Assembly (NCBI RefSeq): GCF_000422905.1
Contig: NZ_AUGY01000022.1
Location: 31,670 to 95,669, forward strand
Length of the DNA: 64,000 nucleotides
Direction: 5' to 3'
From: Paenibacillus alginolyticus DSM 5050 = NBRC 15375
GTDB taxonomy: Bacteria; Bacillota; Bacilli; Paenibacillales; NBRC-103111
Shown here: piece by piece, positions 19,248-27,932 of the stretch
Position numbering within the stretch: the stretch's first letter is position 1
Layout of the letters: each line of letters starts with the position of its first letter
The notes under the pieces: model-generated
What the model was told of the DNA's origin: nothing
The model's input: only the letters and a program-made list of their open reading frames with translations
The model's database searches: none
Position numbers and translations under genes: made by a program

Positions 19248-20297
19248 TTATGGATACACCGGTGCGAACAACAGCCCTGTCGTTTCGTCCCAGCCTTGCA
19301 TAATATTTAAATTCTGAATGGCCTGACCTGCAGCGCCTTTAACCACATTGTCGATGACGGAAACGATGGTCACACGCCCCGTACGCTCATCCACCGCAAA
19401 GCCGATGTCGCAGTAGTTCGAGCCGAACACTTCCTTCGTTGAAGGGAGCTTACCATTTTGACGAATCCGCACAAATCTCCGGCCTTCATAATACTGACGG
19501 TACAATTCGATGAATTCCTCAGCGGTGTGTTCACCTTGTATCGTTGCGTACATAGTAGACATAATTCCACGAGTCATAGGCACAAGATGTGTCGTGAACG
19601 TTGTAACAACTGGCTTACCCGCAACACGGCTGAGCGCTTGCTCGATTTCCGGAATATGCTGATGCTTATTCACTTTATAGGCTGTTAAATTCTCATTCAC
19701 TTCCGCGTAGTGCACGCCTAGATTAACGCCGCGACCTGCTCCGGACACGCCAGATTTAGCATCAATAATAATCGTTGAGGGATCGATCCAACCTGCTTTA
19801 ACTGCAGGAATGAGACCAAGCAGCGTCGCCGTCGGATAGCAGCCTGGGTTAGCGATTAAATCACTGCCCTTCACTTCGTCCCCGAACACCTCAGACAAGC
19901 CATAAATCGATTGCGCCAATGCTTCCTCAGAAGCTGCCGGCTTTTTATACCATTTTTCATAGTCAGCACTAGATTTCAATCTTAAATCCCCAGATATATC
20001 AATGACTTTCAGGCCAGCTGCCAGAAGCTTTGGTGAAAGTTCTGCACTCACACCAGCTGGTGTCGCCAAGAACACAACATCCGCTTTGCCCGCAATCAAG
20101 TCAACATCAAGCACATCTAGAATATCCACAACCACTTCCTGCAAGTGTGGAAAATGCTCCGCAAGCGGCGCTCCTGCATTAGAGGTCGAGATGACCGAAG
20201 TAATCTTCACCAACGGATGCGCCTGCAACAGACGAATCAACTCCGCACCACCATAACCCGTGGCTCCAATAATAGCCGCCCTAAATCCATGACTCAT
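19248..20297 (-). CDS. argC: N-acetyl-gamma-glutamyl-phosphate reductase
   Basis: 349 residues. NADPH-dependent reduction of acetylglutamyl phosphate. N-terminal Rossmann motif GATGYGGAELIRLL and catalytic cysteine in ANPGCYPTA near residue 150. GGGAGGG precedes the ATG at 20297. First gene of the arginine operon, behind a sigma-A promoter that overlaps an inverted repeat. Confidence 0.98.
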   Translation of the reverse strand: MSHGFRAAIIGATGYGGAELIRLLQAHPLVKITSVISTSNAGAPLAEHFPHLQEVVVDILDVLDVDLIAGKADVVFLATPAGVSAELSPKLLAAGLKVIDISGDLRLKSSADYEKWYKKPAASEEALAQSIYGLSEVFGDEVKGSDLIANPGCYPTATLLGLIPAVKAGWIDPSTIIIDAKSGVSGAGRGVNLGVHYAEVNENLTAYKVNKHQHIPEIEQALSRVAGKPVVTTFTTHLVPMTRGIMSTMYATIQGEHTAEEFIELYRQYYEGRRFVRIRQNGKLPSTKEVFGSNYCDIGFAVDERTGRVTIVSVIDNVVKGAAGQAIQNLNIMQGWDETTGLLFAPVYP

Positions 20298-20331
20298 TCG
20301 AATTTCCCTCCCGATGTTCCGAAAATATATG

Positions 20332-20364
20332 TATTATTATACAGTCGTATACATAATAATTCAA
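20332..20364 (-). promoter_or_regulatory. arg operon promoter overlapping a putative ArgR box
   Basis: On the minus strand TTGAAT (20364-20359), 17-bp spacer, TATAAT (20341-20336). The stretch 20332-20358 is an AT-rich inverted repeat (TATTATGTATAC, GACT, then GTATAATAATA), like ArgR/AhrC operators in character, covering spacer and -10. Binding there would shut off initiation. The ArgR assignment is inference. Confidence 0.65.
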
Positions 20365-20647
20365 TGAATTTTTTTGTGCTAATTTTGACAATATTATTGT
20401 GCCTAAGCAGGGAATTTCAAGGTTTTTTTACATTAAAAACGACATGTCTTTCTTTCTTTGGATTCCTGTCTTTCGACAAGAAGTATACACAATATGCATC
20501 AATTAAACGTAACATGTGCATAAAAACAATTCTTTCTCTTCGATACCTTTTGTATGACAAATCAATTATCCCAAATTATAAGCCATACAGGCAAATCTTG
20601 TATGTGATTATTGTGAACTATTTAAGAAGTGTGGGTAAATGGTGCTG

Positions 20648-20709
20648 TTATCCACAGATTATACACACTTTATCCACAGGCCGTTTGTTTCTTTACAAAG
20701 TTATACACA
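20648..20709 (+). promoter_or_regulatory. DnaA-box cluster 1 (four perfect boxes)
   Basis: Four exact TTATNCACA matches in direct orientation: 20648-20656 (C), 20659-20667 (A), 20670-20678 (C) and 20701-20709 (A). The first three repeat every 11 bp. A one-mismatch box (GTATACACA) lies near 20483. The 455-bp gap between argC and yitT is otherwise AT-rich with no convincing gene. Confidence 0.85.
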
Positions 20710-20732
20710 AAAAAGACGCACCTAAGTGCGCC
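20707..20732 (-). terminator. Terminator of yitT
   Basis: On the minus strand GGCGCAC-TTAG-GTGCGTC followed by six T, 20 bp after the yitT stop. Its T-tail touches the fourth DnaA box. Confidence 0.82.
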
Positions 20733-20752
20733 ATTCTATCACAAAGCTCTCG

Positions 20753-21622
20753 CTATGCATGTCGTTTGAAACCTTCCCCTAATACTTCATTCGTTTCACT
20801 TAAAATGACAAAAGCCTGCCGATCCACCGACTGGACTAGCGTTTTCAAACGACTTACTTCATTTTGTTTCACAACGACCATCAAGACCGTTCGCGATTCA
20901 CCTGTAAATCCTCCGGACCCATTAAGCTCTGTAAGTCCACGGTCCAAATCATATAAAATTGCTTTGCGTATGGCTTCTGTATGATCGGAAATAATGAAGG
21001 CCACTTTGGCATAATTGAAGCCGAGTTGAACGATATCGATCGTTTTCGTGGTGACAAATAACCCAATTAAACCGTAAAGGGCATTCTCTGGTGTGAAAAC
21101 AAGTGCGGAGCTTAGAATGACCAATCCATCAAAAACCGCTACCGAAAATCCTAAACTTAAGCCTGTGTATTTATGCAGTATTTGCGCGGCCAGTCCAAGT
21201 CCGCCTGTAGATCCTCGCCCTCGGAAAACGATGCCGAGTCCAAGTCCAACACCAATGCCTCCATAGACAGATGCAAGCAATGGATTGTGCGTTGGCACCC
21301 CCAAATGGCTTGTTACGAGTACGCACAGTGGAAATATGACCGACCCGACTGCCGCCTTAACCCCGAATTGCCCGCCTAGCAGCCATAGGGCTAACAAGAA
21401 AATCGGGATGTTCAGGGCCCACTGCGTAATCGCTGGGTTCAGACCTGTCAAATGCTGAACAATCGTTGAAATACCTGAAACCCCGCCCGTCGCAATTTGA
21501 TTCGGGTTCAAAAAACAGTTAAAACTAGCCGCCATAATCAGCGAGCCGATCAGCATCAATGCATATTCAAATACGGTGTGTGCTGGACTTCCTATCCGTA
21601 TTCGCGGTTCTTTTCTGGACAC
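20753..21622 (-). CDS. YitT family membrane protein
   Basis: About 289 residues. Five to six membrane segments in the first ~200 residues (starting VFEYALMLIGSLIMAASFN), with GGVSGIST and RGRGSTGGLGL loops typical of DUF161, and a C-terminal cytoplasmic DUF2179 domain (VLMVVVKQNEVSRLKTLVQ). Function of the family is unknown. I start at the GTG at 21622, 7 nt after GGAGGAGGG, since a TTG at 21646 precedes the ribosome binding site. It lies 32 bp after speD and may be co-transcribed with it. Confidence 0.92.
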   Translation of the reverse strand: MSRKEPRIRIGSPAHTVFEYALMLIGSLIMAASFNCFLNPNQIATGGVSGISTIVQHLTGLNPAITQWALNIPIFLLALWLLGGQFGVKAAVGSVIFPLCVLVTSHLGVPTHNPLLASVYGGIGVGLGLGIVFRGRGSTGGLGLAAQILHKYTGLSLGFSVAVFDGLVILSSALVFTPENALYGLIGLFVTTKTIDIVQLGFNYAKVAFIISDHTEAIRKAILYDLDRGLTELNGSGGFTGESRTVLMVVVKQNEVSRLKTLVQSVDRQAFVILSETNEVLGEGFKRHA

Positions 21623-21654
21623 GAACGGCCCTCCTCCCGGTATCAAGCCAACTC

Positions 21655-22473
21655 CTACAACAGGGGTGCACTCATATTTTTACCGTAAAATATCTCGTCC
21701 ATTTCCCACTTCACACTTTCTGTAATGTCCTTCTGCTCTGCTTCACTCAGCTTGTCTTTTGTGTAACCGAACAAATAATTGTTTAAATCAAATTTCTTCA
21801 GCTTACATTTCGTATGAAAAATATTTTCCTGATACACGTTCACATCGATCATGTCGTACATGCTTTTGATTTCCTCAGGAATGTAGTTCTGAATCGAGCT
21901 AATTTCATGATCAATAAACAACTTATGCCCGTTTATATCCCGTGTGAAGCCTCGAACCCGATAGTCCATCGTCATAATATCCGTATCGAAGGAATGGATT
22001 AAGTAATTCAGTGCTTTTAGCGGCGAAATTTCCCCGCATGTGGATACATCAATGTCCGCCCTAAACGTGCTAATCCCTTCATCAGGGTGATATTCCGGAT
22101 AGGTATGAACCGTGATATGGCTGGTGTTCAGGTGCATAAGCACCGTCTCTGGCAGGGGCCCAGGGGATTCCCTGAACGAAGCTTCAGGAGCGCCCTCAAC
22201 AGGGCCTTCAGAAACCAACATCGTTACACTTGCCCCTTGCGGATCATAATCTTGTTTGGCCACATTGAGCACATGAGCACCGATAATATCGGCTACCGCT
22301 TTGAGAATTTTGGTTAACCGGGCAGCATTGTACTGTTCGTCAATATATTCTATGTAGGCTTCGCGCTCTTCTTTGGTTCTGGTGTAGCAGATATCATACA
22401 TATTGAAGCTCAAAGATTTCGTAAGGTTGTTAAAGCCGTGCAGCGTAATGCGCTGCTCCGTAGTAAGTGTCAT
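21655..22473 (-). CDS. speD: S-adenosylmethionine decarboxylase proenzyme (long, SpeD type)
   Basis: 272 residues, close to the long enterobacterial SpeD form and about twice the short Bacillus SpeH form. Decarboxylates SAM for spermidine synthesis. The self-processing site is [13 protein letters not shown] near residue 112, where a serine becomes the pyruvoyl cofactor. ATG at 22473 lies about 10 nt after GGAGG; two upstream in-frame ATGs precede that site. No speE is adjacent. Confidence 0.93.
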   Translation of the reverse strand: MTLTTEQRITLHGFNNLTKSLSFNMYDICYTRTKEEREAYIEYIDEQYNAARLTKILKAVADIIGAHVLNVAKQDYDPQGASVTMLVSEGPVEGAPEASFRESPGPLPETVLMHLNTSHITVHTYPEYHPDEGISTFRADIDVSTCGEISPLKALNYLIHSFDTDIMTMDYRVRGFTRDINGHKLFIDHEISSIQNYIPEEIKSMYDMIDVNVYQENIFHTKCKLKKFDLNNYLFGYTKDKLSEAEQKDITESVKWEMDEIFYGKNMSAPLL

Positions 22474-22543
22474 GTTTCTTCTTCCTCCTTGTTGTTCCAT
22501 CCCTACTCTTTCCTTACCCAAACCCTGAATGACATTAAACTTG

Positions 22544-22573
22544 AAAAAATCCTACACCTTTCAGATGTAGGAT
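22544..22573 (-). terminator. Terminator of prfB
   Basis: On the minus strand ATCCTACA ... TGTAGGAT with a 9-nt loop, followed by six T. Confidence 0.85.
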
Positions 22574-22658
22574 AAACGTCTAAAGCTCCATGTATGCGTT
22601 TTGCGTTGAGTGTTCCGTACACCAAGCTCTTCCAGTACAAAGCTCTTGTGCATACGTT

Positions 22659-23772
22659 CTACTCCGGCTTCCGGATCTGATGACGCAGGTAAGCATCGAT
22701 GAACATATTGAGATCTCCATCCATGACTGCGCCAATATTCCCAGTTTCCGCTGAAGTTCTGTGATCTTTGACCATGCTATAAGGATGAAACACATAAGAA
22801 CGAATCTGACTGCCCCAAGCAATGTCAGACTGCTCGCCGCGAATCTCTGCGAGATGCTTCAGCTGCTCTTCGATCTTCCGCTCGTAGAGTTTAGACCTAA
22901 GCATCTTCATCGCTTTCTCGCGGTTCTTAATCTGCGAGCGCTCTTGCTGACAGCTCACCACGACACCCGTTGGTATATGCGTAATCCGCACAGCCGAATC
23001 CGTGGTGTTGATGTGTTGACCGCCGGCGCCGCTTGCGCGGTACGTGTCGATCTTGAGATCCTCGGAGCGGATCTCACCCACGTCTGTGTCGTCTTCGATC
23101 TCCGGCATGACGTCACACGACGCAAACGAGGTGTGACGACGACCGGAGGCGTCGAACGGCGAGATCCGGACGAGCCGATGCACGCCCTTCTCCGCCTTCA
23201 AATAGCCGTAGGCGTTGAAGCCTGTGATCTGCAGCGTGACACTCTTCACGCCGGCTTCGTCGCCGGGCAAATAGTCGAGGACCTCGACTTTGTAGCCCCG
23301 CTTCTCCGCCCAGCGGCGGTACATGCGCAGCAGCATCTCCGCCCAGTCCTGCGACTCGGTGCCGCCCGCACCGGGATGCAGCTCAAGGATCGCATTCAGC
23401 CGGTCATACGGCTGATTGAGAAGCAAGCCAAGCTCGAAGGATTCGAGCTTCTTCTTCAAAGCATCGATGCCTGCTTCAATGTCTTTCGCTAGGCCGGCAT
23501 CGCTCTCCTCTTCCTCGAGCTCGACCATGACCTGCAGGTCGTCGAACTCGTTCGAGAAGCCTTGGAACTGATCGACGACACTTTTGATGGCGTTGAGATC
23601 CGCGATGGTCTTCTGGGCACGATCATTATCGTCCCAGAAGTCCGGCGCCCCCATTTTTTCCTCAAAATCCCCGATCGCTTCAAGCTTATGATCTAAGTCA
23701 AAGAGACCCCCGTAATTCGGTTAGTCGCTTTGCTGTCTCTCTTAAATCCTGTTTGACTTCTGGTTCCAGCAT
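22659..23772 (-). CDS. prfB: Peptide chain release factor 2, expressed by programmed +1 frameshift
   Basis: Full protein of 370 residues from two frames: ATG at 23772 to codon 24 (CTT), an in-frame TGA at 23700-23698, then a +1 shift reading GAC at 23699-23697 onward to 22659. Seen: GGQ in [20 protein letters not shown] (peptidyl hydrolysis) and SPF in [15 protein letters not shown] (UGA/UAA recognition). It ends translation at UGA and UAA. GAGGTG lies 7 nt before the ATG. An uninterrupted frame from an internal ATG at 23654 is only the downstream part. It follows secA by 73 bp, the order usual in Bacillales. Confidence 0.96.
23694..23712 (-). other. prfB +1 recoding site
   Basis: On the minus strand CGGGGGTCTCTTTGAC: a G-rich SD-like stretch 3 nt before CTT, then TGA C. 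This is the known RF2 autoregulatory frameshift signal: low RF2 makes the ribosome pause at UGA and slip from CUU to UUU. Confidence 0.95.
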
Positions 23773-23823
23773 GTCTTACACCTCATTTATTCTCTCGTGC
23801 CTAGGTTATACAGATCATGGTAG

Positions 23824-23842
23824 CAAGCTAGTAGCTAGCTTG
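23824..23842 (-). terminator. Hairpin between secA and prfB
   Basis: CAAGCTAG-TAG-CTAGCTTG, a perfect 8-bp stem with a 3-nt loop, starting 4 bp after the secA stop. No T-run, so probably not a real terminator. Confidence 0.35.
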
Positions 23843-23845
23843 GCT

Positions 23846-26365
23846 TTAGCTGCCTTGTCCGTGGCACTGCTTGAATTTCTTCCCGCTGCCGCATGGACAT
23901 GGGTCGTTGCGTCCAATACGCTGCTCATCGCCGCGCACGAGCGGTTTCTTCCCGCCAGCTTCGTTCTTCGTGTCCACCGCTTGACCTTCGGCTACCGCTT
24001 GACGCTCTAGGTTGCTCTGTACGTGAGCCTTCATGATGTACATCGCGACTTCTTCGCGGATATTATCGATCATTTCTTGGAACATCTCGAAGCCTTCGAA
24101 TTGATACTCACGCAGCGGATCCGTTCCGCCGTAAGCACGAAGATGAATACCTTGGCGCAGCTGATCCATCGCATCGATGTGATCCATCCATTTGCTGTCT
24201 ACTGCACGAAGAGCAACGACCTTTTCGAATTCACGCATGAATTCTTCACCGATCTCAGCTTCACGCTCATCATAACGTTTGCTAACAAGATCTTTGATGT
24301 AGTCAATAATCTCTTCTTGTTCTTTGCCCCAAAGATTTTGATCCGTAATCTGGCCTTCTTCAGTTAAGAAGTTGTTGTTCACGAAGTTAGCCACTTCCTG
24401 AAGCTCCCACTCCTCCGGAATTTGTTCCTCCGGACAGTGTGCTTTCACGATGCGTTCGATAACCGCGTTGATCATACCTTCGATGACTTCACGAATGTTT
24501 TCGGACTCCAGCAGCTCACGGCGCTGTTTATATATAATTTCCCGTTGTTGATTCATGACATCGTCGTACTGAAGAACGACTTTACGAACGTCGAAGTTGT
24601 TACCCTCTACGCGCTTTTGGGCCGATTCGACTGCACGAGAAATTAATTTACTTTCGATCGGTTGATCTTCTTCCATACCCAGGCGGTCCATCATCGCCAT
24701 AATATTGTCAGCGCCGAAACGTTTCATCAATTCGTCCTCAAGGGAGAGGTAAAACTGTGAAGAACCAGGGTCACCTTGACGGCCTGCGCGTCCACGCAGC
24801 TGATTATCGATCCGTCTGCTTTCATGACGTTCTGTACCTATGATATGCAGCCCGCCTGCATCATGTACGCCTTCACCGAGCACAATGTCCGTACCGCGGC
24901 CTGCCATGTTCGTTGCAATCGTTACAGAGCCTGGTTGACCTGCACGTGCTACGATTTCAGCTTCTTCTGCATGATACTTCGCATTGAGTACTTTGTGCTG
25001 GACGCCTTTTTTCTTAAGCATTTCCGAAAGTTTCTCGGAGTTCTCAATAGATACCGTACCTACTAGTACCGGTTGATTCACCTTATGCCGCTCTACGATT
25101 TGCTCAACAACCGCTCTGAATTTACCCATCTCTGACTTGTAAACAACATCCGGCATATCCTTACGGATCATCGGACGGTTTGTCGGAACAATGATAACTT
25201 CAAGACCATAAATTTTCTTGAGCTCTTCCTCTTCCGTCTTCGCTGTTCCTGTCATACCCGCCAGTTTGCGGTACATCCGGAAATAGTTCTGGAATGTAAT
25301 TGTCGCCAGCGTCATGCTCTCATTCTGAACTTGCAGCTGCTCTTTGGCCTCAATGGCTTGGTGCAGCCCATCACTATAACGACGGCCTGTCATAATACGG
25401 CCTGTGAATTCATCAACAATCATGACTTCGTCTTCTTGTACCACATAATCCACATCGCGCTTCATAATGAACCGAGCCTTAAGCCCTTGAGTCACGTGAT
25501 GATTGATATTCACATTCTGATGATCGAATAAGTTCTCTATGCCAAATGCTCGCTCCGCTTTAGCTACCCCTTCTTCAGTAAGAGCTACGGAACGCACTTT
25601 GATATCAATCGTGTAATCCTCTTCTTCTTTCAACTTAGCCACAAAACGGTCAGCAGCGTAGTACAAGTCTGTCGACTTAGCAGCTTGTCCCGAAATAATC
25701 AACGGCGTTCTCGCCTCATCGACCAGAATGGAGTCAACTTCATCGATTACCGCAAAATAAAGCGGACGCTGAACCATCTGCTCTTTGTAAAGCACCATGT
25801 TATCACGCAAGTAGTCAAAACCATATTCGTTATTCGTACCATACGTAATATCACAAGCGTAAGCCGCTTGCTTTTCCTCATGAGATAAGTCATGCAGATT
25901 AACCCCAACCGTCAAGCCGAGGAACTGGTAGATCTGACCCATTTCTGCGCTGTCACGTTGAGCCAAATAGTCATTGACCGTAACCACGTGTACGCCTCTG
26001 CCAAGCAAAGCATTCAAATAGACAGGGAGTGTTCCAACTAGCGTTTTCCCTTCCCCTGTTCTCATCTCGGCGATACGGCCTTCGTGAAGCACCATGCCCC
26101 CAATGAGCTGAACATCATAATGACGTTTACCCAATACACGTAAACCCGCTTCTCTAACAACAGCAAAAGCTTCTGGTAACAGATCATCAAGTTCTTCGCC
26201 TTTTTCCAGGCGGTTTCTGAACTCAGTTGTCTTGCCTTTCAATTCCTCATCGGACAGCGGTTTAATACTAGCTTCAAGGTCGTTGATATAATCAACGGTC
26301 TTGAGCATCCGTTTAATTTCCCGTTCATTGGAATCACCAAAAATTTTCTTCACTAGTCCTAGCAT
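23846..26365 (-). CDS. secA: Preprotein translocase ATPase SecA
   Basis: 839 residues. Motor of the Sec pathway. Walker A MRTGEGKT near residue 103, Walker B/DEVD in [17 protein letters not shown] near 205, helicase motif [23 protein letters not shown], and C-terminal zinc site [14 protein letters not shown]. The ATG at 26365 ([16 protein letters not shown]) matches the family start; AAAGGGG lies upstream. Its products here would include the S-layer proteins and sugar lipoprotein encoded in this window. Confidence 0.98.
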   Translation of the reverse strand: MLGLVKKIFGDSNEREIKRMLKTVDYINDLEASIKPLSDEELKGKTTEFRNRLEKGEELDDLLPEAFAVVREAGLRVLGKRHYDVQLIGGMVLHEGRIAEMRTGEGKTLVGTLPVYLNALLGRGVHVVTVNDYLAQRDSAEMGQIYQFLGLTVGVNLHDLSHEEKQAAYACDITYGTNNEYGFDYLRDNMVLYKEQMVQRPLYFAVIDEVDSILVDEARTPLIISGQAAKSTDLYYAADRFVAKLKEEEDYTIDIKVRSVALTEEGVAKAERAFGIENLFDHQNVNINHHVTQGLKARFIMKRDVDYVVQEDEVMIVDEFTGRIMTGRRYSDGLHQAIEAKEQLQVQNESMTLATITFQNYFRMYRKLAGMTGTAKTEEEELKKIYGLEVIIVPTNRPMIRKDMPDVVYKSEMGKFRAVVEQIVERHKVNQPVLVGTVSIENSEKLSEMLKKKGVQHKVLNAKYHAEEAEIVARAGQPGSVTIATNMAGRGTDIVLGEGVHDAGGLHIIGTERHESRRIDNQLRGRAGRQGDPGSSQFYLSLEDELMKRFGADNIMAMMDRLGMEEDQPIESKLISRAVESAQKRVEGNNFDVRKVVLQYDDVMNQQREIIYKQRRELLESENIREVIEGMINAVIERIVKAHCPEEQIPEEWELQEVANFVNNNFLTEEGQITDQNLWGKEQEEIIDYIKDLVSKRYDEREAEIGEEFMREFEKVVALRAVDSKWMDHIDAMDQLRQGIHLRAYGGTDPLREYQFEGFEMFQEMIDNIREEVAMYIMKAHVQSNLERQAVAEGQAVDTKNEAGGKKPLVRGDEQRIGRNDPCPCGSGKKFKQCHGQGS

Positions 26366-26400
26366 CGGTGAACCCCTTTCCCTTGCATTCGTATCCTTAA

Positions 26401-26430
26401 ATTGTACCACTTTTGACGGTCTTGCCGCAA
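26401..26430 (-). promoter_or_regulatory. Possible secA promoter
   Basis: On the minus strand TTGCGG (26430-26425), 18-bp spacer, TACAAT (26406-26401), start near 26395, about 30 nt before the secA ATG. Weak -35. Confidence 0.4.
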
Positions 26431-26534
26431 CAAATGACCATTTCTACATCGATACACAAAGTCCAAGGCGGATGAAAAGATCACGTTTTTCCTTTTTACA
26501 TAGTATTTAATCGATGTCCTGATTGCATGCATGA

Positions 26535-26568
26535 GAAAAAGCTTAATTCGACAAAATCGAATCAAGCT
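26535..26568 (-). terminator. Terminator of hpf
   Basis: On the minus strand AGCTTGATTCG and CGAATTAAGCT form an 11-bp stem with one mismatch and a 7-nt loop, followed by TTTTT. A T7 run on the plus strand makes it look bidirectional, though no plus-strand gene ends here. Confidence 0.85.
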
Positions 26569-26612
26569 CATTTTTTTGATATAGGGATGTCTCAAATTGC
26601 TCCGCTTTCTTA

Positions 26613-27161
26613 TTAAACAGCTGGCTCAATCAGACCATACTTGCCGTCATCACGTTTGTAAACTACATTGACTTGATCCGTATCCATGTTCGAAAAAACG
26701 AAGAAATTATGACCAACCAAGTTCATTTGTAAAATGGCTTCTTCCACATCCATCGGCTTCAAATCGAAGCGTTTGTTGCGGACCAATTCAAAATCATCTT
26801 CCTCTTCCAAATAAGTGACCGGCGATGTTTCAACCTTAAATAAATCACGCTTGCCGCCTTCTTGGCGAATTTTTCGATTCGTCCTCGTCTTATGCTTACG
26901 AATCTGGCGCTCCAACTTGTCTACGACCAAATCAATCGACGCATACATATCATTGTTGCGTTCTTCAGCTCGCAGCAGCACGCCTGTTAAGGGGATACCT
27001 ACCTCAATCGCTTGTAAACCTTTAACCACACTTAGCTTTACTTGTACATCAGATGTAAGGGGAGCTTCAAAATACCTCTCTAGTCTGTTCAATTTCTTGT
27101 CGACATAGTCCCTGAGGGCTTCAGTTACTTCAAGGTGTTCTCCGCGAATGCTAATCATCAT
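26613..27161 (-). CDS. hpf: Long-form ribosome hibernation promoting factor
   Basis: 182 residues. N-terminal ribosome-binding domain (about 1-100, ISIRGEHLEVTEALRDYVDKKL) and C-terminal dimerisation domain (about 125-182, RNKRFDLKPMDVEEAILQMNLVGHNFFVF). The long form makes 100S ribosome dimers without RMF in stationary phase. Two adjacent ATGs give MM; GGGAG lies upstream. A sigma-H-type promoter and a TATAAT are seen upstream, in line with stationary-phase expression of the Bacillus homologue. Confidence 0.97.
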   Translation of the reverse strand: MMISIRGEHLEVTEALRDYVDKKLNRLERYFEAPLTSDVQVKLSVVKGLQAIEVGIPLTGVLLRAEERNNDMYASIDLVVDKLERQIRKHKTRTNRKIRQEGGKRDLFKVETSPVTYLEEEDDFELVRNKRFDLKPMDVEEAILQMNLVGHNFFVFSNMDTDQVNVVYKRDDGKYGLIEPAV

Positions 27162-27187
27162 AGTTAAACATCTCCCTTCCTTCTTAC

Positions 27188-27225
27188 ATTATACTACATT
27201 CAACCCCCATCTTCATAATTCCTTT
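27188..27225 (-). promoter_or_regulatory. Sigma-H-type promoter of hpf, with an overlapping TATAAT
   Basis: On the minus strand AAAGGAATT (27225-27217), 12-bp spacer, GTTGAATGT (27204-27196), fitting RnAGGAwWW-N11-12-RnnGAATww with one mismatch. A perfect TATAAT follows at 27193-27188 without a clear -35. Confidence 0.6.
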
Positions 27226-27249
27226 AAATTCCGATCTTACGATTTACGC

Positions 27250-27282
27250 AAAAAAACACCCCAGAAGCATGCCCCAGGGTGC
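27250..27282 (-). terminator. Terminator of cspA
   Basis: On the minus strand CACCC...GGGGTG with inner pairing around CATGCTT, followed by seven T. Confidence 0.75.
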
Positions 27283-27328
27283 TAGTTAGTTCATAGATGT
27301 ATTCAATCGGCACAAACGTGCCGGAAGC

Positions 27329-27526
27329 TTAAACTCTGCTTACATTAGCGGCTTGCGGCCCACGTGCGCCTTCTACGATGTCGAACTCTACAGCCTGACC
27401 TTCATCTAACGTTTTGAAGCCTTCTGATTGAATCGCTGAGAAATGCACGAATACATCCCCGCCATCTTCACGCTCAATGAAACCATATCCTTTTTCTGCG
27501 TTAAACCATTTTACTTTACCTTGCAT
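27329..27526 (-). CDS. Cold-shock protein, CspA/CspB family
   Basis: 65 residues. Single cold-shock domain with RNP1 KGYGFIE and RNP2 VFVHFSAI; single-stranded nucleic acid binder and RNA chaperone. I start at ATG 27526 ([13 protein letters not shown]), the standard family start; a GTG three codons earlier is also in frame. Preceded by a strong extended -10 promoter and followed by a terminator, so it is a monocistronic gene. Confidence 0.96.
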   Translation of the reverse strand: MQGKVKWFNAEKGYGFIEREDGGDVFVHFSAIQSEGFKTLDEGQAVEFDIVEGARGPQAANVSRV

Positions 27527-27582
27527 AACGTACACATTCCTTTCGTTTTAAAAAATATTAAAATGTAAGCCCTTACTTTTCG

Positions 27583-27612
27583 ACTATATCACCAGCCCGC
27601 TTGACCTGTCAA
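27583..27612 (-). promoter_or_regulatory. cspA promoter
   Basis: On the minus strand a perfect TTGACA (27612-27607), 18-bp spacer ending in TGA, and TATAGT (27588-27583): a near-consensus promoter with extended -10. The leader is about 50 nt. Confidence 0.8.
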
Positions 27613-27664
27613 TTTCTAACTCACCATTTGATGAAATATTTTGAAAATTCGGGTATATACAAGC

Positions 27665-27845
27665 CGTGGATAAGTGCAGAATTTGTAAAAACTTGTCGTA
27701 TCGGGCTTCTTTACATTTTATCAACAAAGTTATGCACATAATTGTGCACATTATCCACAGGTTGTGGGGAGAGAACTTTGGATAACTTGGGTTCATTGTG
27801 GTTGGTTTATGCACAAATGGGTTTTACCTGGGTTGCTTGTCCACA
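27665..27845. promoter_or_regulatory. DnaA-box cluster 2 (three perfect and several one-mismatch boxes)
   Basis: Perfect TTATNCACA: 27730-27738 (G), 27751-27759 (C), 27807-27815 (G). One-mismatch boxes: TTATCAACA 27718-27726, TTGTGCACA 27742-27750, TTGTCCACA 27837-27845, and on the minus strand TTATCCACG 27673-27665 and TTATCCAAA 27785-27777. Lies between the cspA promoter and the terminator of the Pse operon, in about 400 bp without a gene. Confidence 0.8.
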
Positions 27846-27873
27846 GGTTATAGTTGGAAATTAGAAAAGCAGA

Positions 27874-27910
27874 TGAAAAAAGAAAAAACCTTTTGCCGCG
27901 GCAAAAGGTT
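27874..27910 (-). terminator. Terminator of the pseG-pseC gene group
   Basis: A 24-bp perfect palindrome at 27887-27910 with arms AACCTTTTGCCG / CGGCAAAAGGTT, followed on the minus strand by TTTTTTCTTTTTT. Confidence 0.88.
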
Positions 27911-27932
27911 CTGGTCCACTATAACTATATGC

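Noticed and set aside
20145..20984. Long plus-strand reading frame across argC 5' end, the DnaA-box region and yitT 3' end
   Set aside because: Antisense to two clear genes, no ribosome binding site, odd composition; shadow frame.
22659..23654. prfB starting at the internal ATG
   Set aside because: Would lack the first ~40 residues; the upstream frame with the classic CTT TGA C site restores them.
27584..27814. Small minus-strand frame in the DnaA-box cluster
   Set aside because: No ribosome binding site and composed of the repeated boxes.
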